This document shows, piece by piece, positions 56,803 to 64,000 of a DNA stretch of 64,000 nucleotides; position 1 is the stretch's first letter; each line of letters starts with the position of its first letter. A program made the position numbers and the translations under genes. The notes below the pieces were generated by a model that was not told where the DNA came from, did not search any database, and saw only the letters and a list, made by a program, of their open reading frames with translations. Source of the DNA: Larix kaempferi (lineage: Eukaryota > Streptophyta > Pinopsida > Pinales > Pinaceae); contig BSBM01000386.1 in NCBI GenBank assembly GCA_027924585.1, forward strand, positions 5,224,501-5,288,500. The letters are read 5' to 3'.

Positions 56803-57556
56803 CCCTAGCCCAGAAAGGAAGCAAATGGTGCAGATGTTCAGAGTAGTTGAAATGAAGCATCGCACCCAAAGGAGTCTACACCGGGAAATACTTTAGGTAA
56901 GAATTCGCAGCCAGCTTTCCTGGTTGTTGCGATAATTTTGATATGAGGCGAGTTTTTGGCACTTTCCATTTCCAGACGATGCGATATCGTATCGCAGAGG
57001 GAAGAAAACAGATTGATGCGATACCAAATTTTGAATTGATCAGAGGGCTAGTCACTTCACCTTCTGACAAGCATTAACTGCACGGCTGACAAGTATCTGT
57101 TGTACTAAGATTTGGCAGCAGTACGACGATTCTTCTAGATTTGGAAAATTCGATGCGACACCACTCCGGCGCACAGTTTCCCAGCGAAATTTCAAACGGC
57201 GTTTGCAATAAATGGGCGCGGGGTGTTGTCTTGTCTATGCATTAAATGCCGCCAACGGGTCCAGTTTATTGGTCCGTTGCCATTTGAAATTCCACCTTAG
57301 GATAAATACACGCCTTACTCAAAGCACGGGGCTACTTGGTCATTTTCCCCGAAAGAGTTGAGCGCACTTGAGCCGAGCCAAGCGTATTCTTAGCAGAGTT
57401 CCGAGCAGGGAAACCAAAAACAGTTGCAGACTCTGATTTGCGTTAAGATTAGCAATCATAGGAAGTCCAGAGTACCACAGGGGAAGGTTCCTCGCGCCAG
57501 ACGAGCCTCTCGAAGACGTGTTGCAGAGATTCCAAAGGGGTGGAATTGAGTGTGCT
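56803..57556 (+). other. spacer between gypsy-2 pol and downstream ORF
   Basis: 754 bp with no gene. It is rich in GCGATA/TATCGC motifs, including TGCGATA-TCG-TATCGCA (about 56979-56995), a short inverted repeat. A spliced RNA would be one way to express the downstream ORF; GCAG/TTGCAGAG at about 57520-57527 is acceptor-like. Confidence 0.5.
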
Positions 57557-60349
57557 ATGACTTCGGTTGTGGCGAAGAAAGGAAAGAAAATTGCTGCTGG
57601 TTCTCCGTCTACACGCCAGTCACCGAGAACCTTAGCTAGTATGGAGCGTAGCGAGACCCCGAGTAGCACAGAGTCAGAAGAACCGGAGCAGGAACTTCCG
57701 GAAGAATTCACAGTCGCTACCGTATACTTCCCACCAAGAATAGAAAATGCGCCAGCAATTGTCCTCCCGAGAGACTTTAAATATGAACTCGTACTCCCAC
57801 CACTGGATAACCGAGTGAAGGAAGAAGGTAACCTATGGGGGAATATGCATGCTGTTAAGTTTGCTGATTATAATCTGAGAGATTATAAGCTGTACCCACA
57901 ATTCCGCCGCGATCGTTATATGACAATTCAGAGGAACCCAAGGACAGAACGCGATGAGTTCGTCCCCATGGACCATGTAAGCCATTTAGCACCGTCGGGA
58001 CTGCTCAATCTCCTGGAGATTCCACACTTTGGACGGGGTCTGGAGGTCAATGCTGTGGTGCAGACGCTGCTTTCATGTGTGCATGGTGGTTACTTATGGT
58101 TGGGTAACCGGATAGATGTTAATGTTGACCTTATTCACCGCATTACCGGTCTGTCGAAGACTGGCTTCGACCCGCAGATAAATATTGATGGCGCCACAAA
58201 GGATACCAGGCTCTCAACCAAGCAGGTTGCGGAGTATAAGCTGCAAAGAGGAGGTCGCGCTTACGATGTCAACTCAATACAGGATGACGCCTTGAGGTTT
58301 ACTGTTAGTCTGTTGGCCGGAAAACTCCTCCTCAAGGTGAGGCCGAAGGAGGTCACAGGCTGAGTTATCCGCCTCGCGATTGAAGTCATAAAAGGTAAAC
58401 CTTACAACTGGAGTTTATTTTTGCTGAATAGTTTCTTTCAAGACTGTGCGCAGGCGCAGCAGGATCCACTTCACAGCTTCCACTTCTCGTGGCTGCTGAT
58501 CCTTATGGCTTTCATTGGATGGAAAGAGCCGCCCAATTCGCAGTTTCCACAACTGGCACCAGGGGCGTGCAGAGGCTCGAGGTACTCAAATCTTTGGGCG
58601 AGTAGTCACCCAGAGAAGCACAAGAATAACGCAATGGTATTCCATGACTACTATACGCTGTTACTTGAATCCGTCGCAACGATTCCGCGTGTCGACTCGC
58701 CGGTTGTTGATCTTTATCAGTCCAAGCTGAAATTTAAAGTTGATAGGGATAAAACCTACATCAGACCTAAAGGATTCAGGAAACATAAGGAATGGGCCCC
58801 CGGCCCATATCGTATGGAAATCCAGCAGGTTGAAGATACCATTAAGAATTGTTTTGATGAAGACATGAAACAGATGTATGATGATCTATCCTCTGGCCTA
58901 GTTCCAGTTGATCCCCCAGCTGAGGATCCAGAAGATGTTCTGGAGGTAGATCCTAAAGATAAGGTGAAAGAACCAATAGGTTCTAAGAGAAAGGTTACTG
59001 AAGGCCCTTCTCCACTGCGAGCAAAGAAGAAGAGAACAAAGGCGGTTACTGTCGATGAACCCCAGGCACCAATCATGACAGAGGATGAGTATGATCTCAT
59101 CGCCAGCCGAATACAGGAGAAGATGCGGGATAAATTCGCTGCGATTCAGTCATCGCAGGATCTTATGCGCATCAGCCTTGACAAGAAATTGCGAGAGTTG
59201 AAGGCCATAACTGAGAAGACTGCTTCCATGCAGATTCAGCCAGCTCCAACTACAGTCGCAGAAAGTTTGCAGCCCCCTTCACAGACCAGGGAAGAAAGTA
59301 TTGCAAGGGACCGCACGAACATTGTTCGTATACCGCCGGGAAGCATTAAGTTCCCTGTACCAATGGAAGTACAGATGGTTCATCCTCTTGAGGTGAACCT
59401 ACCAGAAGTACCTGTGGATCAGTTGTATGAAATTTTCCAGCAGATAGGCACGGAGCTGAGGCACAGAGAACAAGTCACGTATGAGCAAAATGTTTTGCTG
59501 TCTAACGACAACGTGCAGCTCATCGCGCAGCATGAGGCAGAGAATGCCCAGTTGACGCAATATGTTCAGCGAGAGCAGGATGTCTCTCTTGTTTTAAAGA
59601 ATATCGCAGCAGAACTTCCGCAGTGCGATATCAGGCCTGAGTTAGAAATAACTCAAAAGATCAGGAAAATAGCGGAAAGAGCAAAGGCTCTCGATGAAGA
59701 GAAGAAGAAGATGGAGGAAGAATACGAAGCAAGGATCGCTGCACTGGAAGCGAATAAGCCGCCTACTCCAGAGGAAATCCAGAAAGCACGAGTGCAAGCT
59801 TTCAGAATTGTACAGACACAGATGCACTGTCGGGTGGAAGCAGCAGAGGCTATCCTGGAAGATGCATCAAAAACATGGCTGGAGCTAGAGGAGCTCCCAC
59901 AGAAAGCCGAGCTCGATCAGCACATTAAGCACTGTGAAGATGCGATATCGAGAGCTGAAGAAGAGTACAAGGGCTTGAGTGCTCTTGCGAAGATAAGAAA
60001 GAAAGGAGAAATCACACAATTTCAACAGCAGGTGCAGAAATACAGAGAACAGCAGATCAACCTGGCTAACGAAGTTAGCCCGCATGAAAGCAAAGTCGCA
60101 CATCTGGTTGATGAACTGGAGCAAAAGGTGAAAAGCTTCACCTCAAGTAAAGAAGTCATCGAGGGCACAGAGGACTCCTTGGTGACCGCTGAGCTGCTCA
60201 GCGCAGCGCAGGAAGAAGTGTCACACATGGATGAAAGTATTAAATCACTTAAGGCACAATTCGCAACAATCTCACGAGCTGCAAAGGATAAGCTTAGGCA
60301 GATGACGCAGGATGGTGTTGCGAGTGGCTCGGGGACGAGCCACAAGTAA
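57557..60349 (+). pseudogene. gypsy-2 extra ORF: plant-mobile/transposon-like domain plus coiled coil, one stop
   Basis: A frame of about 930 codons from ATG 57557, broken once by TGA at 58361-58363. The N-terminal tail is Ser/Glu/Pro-rich. Residues about 80-360 form a globular part with HFGRGLEVNAVVQTLLSC, LGNRIDVNVDLIHRITGL and, past the TGA, NSFFQDCAQAQQDPLHSFHF and LLILMAFIGWKEPP, in the style of plant-mobile or 'putative plant transposon' domains carried by other plant gypsy elements. A Lys-rich NLS-like patch SKRKVTEGPSPLRAKKKRTK is encoded at about 58982-59041. The last ~300 residues are long charged helices (KIRKIAERAKALDEEKKKME), likely coiled coil. Role unknown. The TGA could be one mutation or be read through. 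No envelope-like membrane segment is seen. Confidence 0.75.
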
Positions 60350-60362
60350 GTGTTAGGGGAGT
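60350..60362 (+). promoter_or_regulatory. gypsy-2 polypurine tract
   Basis: TGTTAGGGGAGT directly precedes the 3' LTR. AGGGGAG is the likely plus-strand primer. It begins immediately after the stop codon of the extra ORF. Confidence 0.5.
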
Positions 60363-61905
60363 TGTTGGAGAGAACTTCCGCAGCATTTGGGAAGCTGCTA
60401 ATTTTTGGAGAGAAAATACCAATTTTGGCGGTAAGACAAAGATATCGCCGTAGCGCAAATTCCGGTGGGAATCACGGCGATAGGCACAGAAAATTCAAGC
60501 ATGTGGTACAAAGAAGAGGCCGAAGGGAGAGCTCAACCACCGGAATAAAGGCGCCGAAGATGAAGAGAGGGTTAAGCTACCCTCATTAAGAAGAAGGACT
60601 ACAGTCAGCGCTGCGGGAACCAAGAAGAAGCGACGGGCCGATGCATTAAAGACTAAGGACTGCAGGAAGCGGCGACGAGACAGAAGGCGGCCATGGAAGT
60701 ACAGCCAGTTGACTGTAAGTGGTTAGGGTTGAGTCACTGTTGGGATAAGGCCCACAGTTTTGTAACTGCGATGAGACCTTCGGGCCATCTATATATAGGA
60801 GTCTTTTTATATGATAAGGGGTTGGCCACATAGTGATAGAGACACCAGGTAGAGGGTAGTCAAGTCTTTGTTGATGCAGAGTCTGAACATCCCTTAGAGA
60901 ACAAGGGCCGACCTGTTGAGAGATAGTGCAATCCACAGGGGTTGTGAGAGAAAGAGAGTGCATTGTAAAAGGAGGAAAGAGAAAAGAGGTGTATAGAGAA
61001 GGGCTCCCACTGAGGTGGAGTTTCCCAGAAGACCCTTGTTGTAAAAGAGTGGAAAGGAATTGTGTTTATTCTTCAGAATTGTAAACAAGAACCGCAGTTC
61101 CCCTGGGCGTAGTTCTCGCCCTGGGAGTGACAACGGGCTTATCTAAGTAGCACTATTGTATTTGTGTAGCTGTTGCTCTCATTCACTTGTCTATATTATA
61201 TATGAATGCTTCATTCCGTTATAAGTAATGCACATGATCGTCAGTTTAACTTCTGAGTGATGTATAACAAGTGTGATAATCATAGCTAACCTCATAGCGA
61301 ACTAGATAATTGTTGGACAGAAGATAATGTGCGAGTATGGACTGAATAATAAGGCATGAATGGTCTACTTAGACATTGCTCAAAGTAATACTCTACGTAG
61401 TTACGTTGTTGCGAGATATCAAGGGTCAAGTTCATTAGCAAGGGCTATGCTTGGAGACTAAATGTTGTTACTAACTGCAGTGCCAGAATAAGAATAGCTG
61501 AGACCACCTATCAATCCAGGAAGCTGTCAAGAATCGCGTACCGCAGGAGCTAGAAGGGGAAGATATCGCGCCTATGATATCTTAAGTATCGCTAGACGGC
61601 CTCACATAGGGGGAAGACTTATCGCATTCCCTGCGTAATGCGATAAGACAGAGGCGTAGCCGGAGTGATAGAATGAGATAGTCAGCTCCTGGGGAAGGGG
61701 TTAAGGTGGGTTTAAGCACCCTGGATGCCTCAGAACTTGGCTGAGGACGCTTGAGTCTTCTGCCTCCCATTAGAATCACTTCGGGTGAGACTTCAGGTTG
61801 CTTCTGCGACCTGTTGCCGAAAGGGCCAGTGAGCGAAGGGTTCTGTTGGTCTAAAAGATTACCGCAAGCCCGGGTCTGTCCAAAGAGTGAAAAAGGAGAT
61901 CAACA
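60363..61905 (+). repeat. gypsy-2 3' LTR
   Basis: 1543 bp, same length as the 5' LTR, with about 11 substitutions seen by eye (for example near 60463, 60492, 60544 and 61705) and no indel noticed. Confidence 0.95.
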
Positions 61906-61910
61906 ACCAC

Positions 61911-62313
61911 AAGGTATGTGTTTACTGTAGGTGGAACAACAATAAGCTGGATTTCGAAACTGCAGAAGGTTGTTGCACTTTCAACAACAGAAGCAGAGTA
62001 TGTTGCTATTAAAGAGGCTAGTAAAGAGATGATTTGGTTACAGAGGTTTATGGAGGAAGTGAGTAAGAAGCATAAGGATAACAGGTTGTATAGTGATAGC
62101 CAGAGTGCCATTCATCTTGTAAAGAACTCAACATTCCATTCCAGGACTAAACATATACAGCTCAAGTACCATTTCATATGCTCTATTATGAAAGATGAAC
62201 TGTTGAAGCTAGAAAAGATACATGCTAGCCAGAATCCTGCAGACATGTTCACAAAGGTAGTGATCAGAGAGAAATTGAGTTCTTACTCGGTTTCAGTTGG
62301 CCTTCTAGCATGA
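61911..62313 (+). pseudogene. copia 3b RNase H, 3' half
   Basis: The RNase H frame resumes right after the gypsy-2 TSD: YVFTVGGTTISWISK, EAEYVAIKEASKEMIWLQRF, YSDSQSAIHLVKN, HIQLKYHFICSIMKDE and a NPADMFTKVV tail, then a stop. The catalytic Asp and Glu of this half are present. Joined to 47881-48669 it makes one RNase H. Confidence 0.9.
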
Positions 62314-62398
62314 AGGTGAAGAGGATAAATTGTCCAAGTCTAAGTCCAGCAAGTGCAACAGCGATGGAGTTGATATGATCTGTCTCCAAGTGGGATAT
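62314..62398 (+). other. copia 3b 3' untranslated region with PPT
   Basis: Short spacer ending CCAAGTGGGATAT before the LTR, the usual form of polypurine tract region in this copia group (CCAAGTGGGAGAT). Confidence 0.7.
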
Positions 62399-62788
62399 TG
62401 TTGGTTGTGGAGCTAGATCTTCTAGTCTCATAGATGATATTGTCTTAGCTGTGCACCCCGGAGGACTGTACACCCATTGTATTTTCCCTATAAAAGAAAG
62501 ACATTGTAATATGGCTAGGGTTGATGTATTTAGGTTTTATGCATTGTAAATATCTCTAAGATCAGGAGAGAGACTGTCAGACAGTGAAGAGGAAGTGCAG
62601 CGGTTGTGCTACAGATTGTATCCCTTCACCTTGCTGGATGGTAATAATAATAAGGAATGGAAAATTCAGTGTGGACGTAGCCCAAGTTGGATGAACCACG
62701 ATATATCTATGTCTCTTTTGTAATTTGTATGTGATTATATTTGCATTTTTGTTTATTGTTATTGCTCTACGATCCCATTTTTCTAACA
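62399..62788 (+). repeat. copia 3b 3' LTR
   Basis: Starts TGTTGGTTGTGG, ends TTCTAACA, 390 bp. TATA-like CCCTATAAAAG at about 62486-62496. No matching 5' LTR is in the window, so 3b is 5'-truncated. Confidence 0.8.
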
Positions 62789-64000
62789 CTTCAGATAGAA
62801 GATACTTCGAGGAAGAAGTGATGGGACACATTTGCAGGGGCCATTCCAAGCATGGTGGTAGGAGGATCCTTCCCATGGATGTTTATGTATGCGCTGAGTA
62901 ATGAGCATCAGGATGATGCTCAGGGTGCTGCTATGTATGATGATGAGGATGATCATGTGTGATGAGCATCAGGAAGATGCTCTAGATGATATGCATCAAG
63001 ATGATGCTGTGACGATGATCATGTGATGATGATATGCATTGGGATGATGCTGTGACGATGATCAGGATGATCATGCGATGATGATGTACATTAGGATGAT
63101 GTACTATGAGATGATGATCAATATGATCATGAATATCAGGATGATACTCCGTGGCCATGGATAGATTGTGCATGTAGTATGTAATAGCTCCCTGGGAGAT
63201 CCGATAGTCTGAGCTCAGATGCTCTTGCGAGGTTTTTCTATAGATTGGCTATGGACAGATTATGCAGGTAGCATATAATATCTCCCTGGGAGATCCTATA
63301 GTTTGTGCTAGGATACTCTTTCTAGGTTTTGCTACAGGTTGGCTGTGGACAGGTTGTGTGATAAGCATATAATAATTCCTTGGGATATTTGCAGATACTC
63401 TTGCGAGGTTTTTCCTATGGAATATAATAGCTCTCTGGGAGATATGGAAAATTCTCTTTCTAGGTTTTGCTTGGGAGGACATATAATAGCGCCCTGGGAG
63501 ATTTGTAGATACTCTTGCGAGGTTTTGCCTCTAGCATATAATAGCTCCATGGGAGATCTTATAAATTCCCTTTCGAGTTTTTGTCCTATGGCATGTAATA
63601 GTACCTTGGGAGATCCGATAGGTTGAGCTGTGTGATCGTAATCAGTCCTGGAATGCTCTTTCGAGGTTTTTCCTGACCACATGTAATAGTGCCCTTGGAG
63701 ATCCGATAGGTTGAGCTGTGTGCTCGTAATCATTCATGGGATGCTCTTTCGAGGTTTTGTGGTGGTCACATGTAATAGCTCCCTGGGATATCTTGTCGGT
63801 CGTGCTTAGGCACATAAAGGATCCTGGGATACTCTCTAGAGGTTTTGTTGACGCACATTCCACAGGATGGTTAGAGATGATTCAAGACCTATAGGAGGCT
63901 AGGCCTACATCCAACATTAAAAGGGCTAGATCTGTAGAACTTCCTATGACGAGAATAATTGAGAGATAGCCCAGTGATTGAGATGTCTATGTATAAAAAC
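62789..64000 (+). mobile_element. copia A3, 3' part (runs off the window)
   Basis: It begins CTTCAGATAGAAGATACTTCGAGG, matching the C-terminal end of A1 pol (12984-13010) and its stop, then GGACACATTTGC and CCATTCCAAGCATGGTGG as in A1 13017-13047. After this come the GATGATCAT tract and a GAGGTTTT array. No LTR is reached before the window ends. Confidence 0.8.
63180..63860 (+). repeat. irregular 55-95-bp tandem repeats, copia A3
   Basis: The motif (G/C)AGGTTTT with a neighbouring CTCCCTGGGAGAT recurs about nine times (near 63229, 63325, 63404, 63461, 63519, 63573, 63660, 63747 and 63838). The unit is related to the A2 88-bp unit but far less regular. Confidence 0.75.

Larger units (their letters stand above)
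48670..61905 (+). mobile_element. gypsy-2: young, near-intact Ty3/gypsy element with extra modules
   Basis: 13,236 bp. LTRs of 1543 bp each (48670-50212 and 60363-61905) begin TGTTGGAGAG and end GATCAACA. ACCAC is duplicated at 48665-48669 and 61906-61910. Removing the element and one ACCAC restores the RNase H frame of copia 3b. Order: LTR, PBS, small ORF, gag-PR-(Gag-like modules)-RT-RH-IN in one frame, long downstream ORF, AGGGGAGT, LTR. By eye the LTRs differ at about 11 positions (about 0.7%), so this is a recent insertion. Confidence 0.96.

Noticed and set aside
57557-60349. Envelope-like gene of a plant retrovirus
   Set aside because: No signal peptide, transmembrane segment or furin-type site. 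The C-terminal half is soluble charged coiled coil.
1-64000. tRNA, rRNA or small RNA genes
   Set aside because: I looked for tRNA-like cloverleaf parts and conserved rRNA segments. The tRNA-like matches are just the primer binding sites.

Overview
The window is a stack of nested LTR retrotransposons with no convincing intact host gene. Plant-type Ty1/copia and Ty3/gypsy families, an initiator-Met-tRNA primer site in the copia elements, a tRNA-Asp-like primer site in one gypsy element, extra ORFs beside gypsy pol and moderate A+T richness point to the nuclear genome of a vascular plant. A large, repeat-packed genome such as a gymnosperm or fern is my guess; the sequence does not prove it.

Left block (about 1.0-33.9 kb). 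A minus-strand LTR element ('TE0') has its 5' LTR split into three pieces (1503-2640, 25704-25937, 33520-33851). Inside it sits gypsy-1 (2641-25698, 5-bp TSD GTAGG). Gypsy-1 is interrupted by copia A1 (8099-15095, TSD TCTAG) and by an unclassified 1.3-kb insert (about 6669-7994). Copia A2 (25938-33514, minus strand, TSD AGATG) lies in another part of the same TE0 LTR. Gypsy-1 carries gag, PR, RT-RH and IN, a second RNase H after IN and an antisense ORF before the 3' LTR. Its pol is a fossil with about 15 stops.

Middle block (33.9-45.2 kb). Gypsy-3 (minus, 33857-about 41745) is 5'-truncated and decayed. It is followed by 3.4 kb of unassigned DNA holding a possible captured or host exon (42782-43162) and an array of hairpin-forming repeats (43.6-44.0 kb).

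Right block (45.2-64 kb). A third A-family copia (A3) begins at 45173 with LTR, leader, gag and protease. It is joined to a 5'-truncated copia of another family ('3b'), and the RNase H of 3b is split by gypsy-2 (48670-61905, TSD ACCAC). After the 3b 3' LTR (62399-62788) the A3 sequence resumes at its pol C-terminus and runs off the window.

Gypsy-2 is the best preserved and most unusual element. Its 1543-bp LTRs differ at only about a dozen positions. Its 2018-codon gag-pol is open and keeps its catalytic residues. Gag has five CCHC knuckles, and two more Gag-like modules lie between protease and RT. A small ORF ends in TAG-TAG just upstream of gag. Downstream of pol is a second long ORF of about 930 codons, broken by one TGA, with a plant-mobile/transposon-like N-terminal half and a coiled-coil C-terminal half. 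Gypsy-3 shares the knuckle cluster and the extra Gag-like modules, so this layout belongs to a lineage.

Copia A1 and A2 share the same internal deletions and the same exon/intron-like leader, so they come from one already defective, non-autonomous family. A2 has LTRs that differ at one base in 650 yet has no working RT, which implies recent mobilisation in trans.
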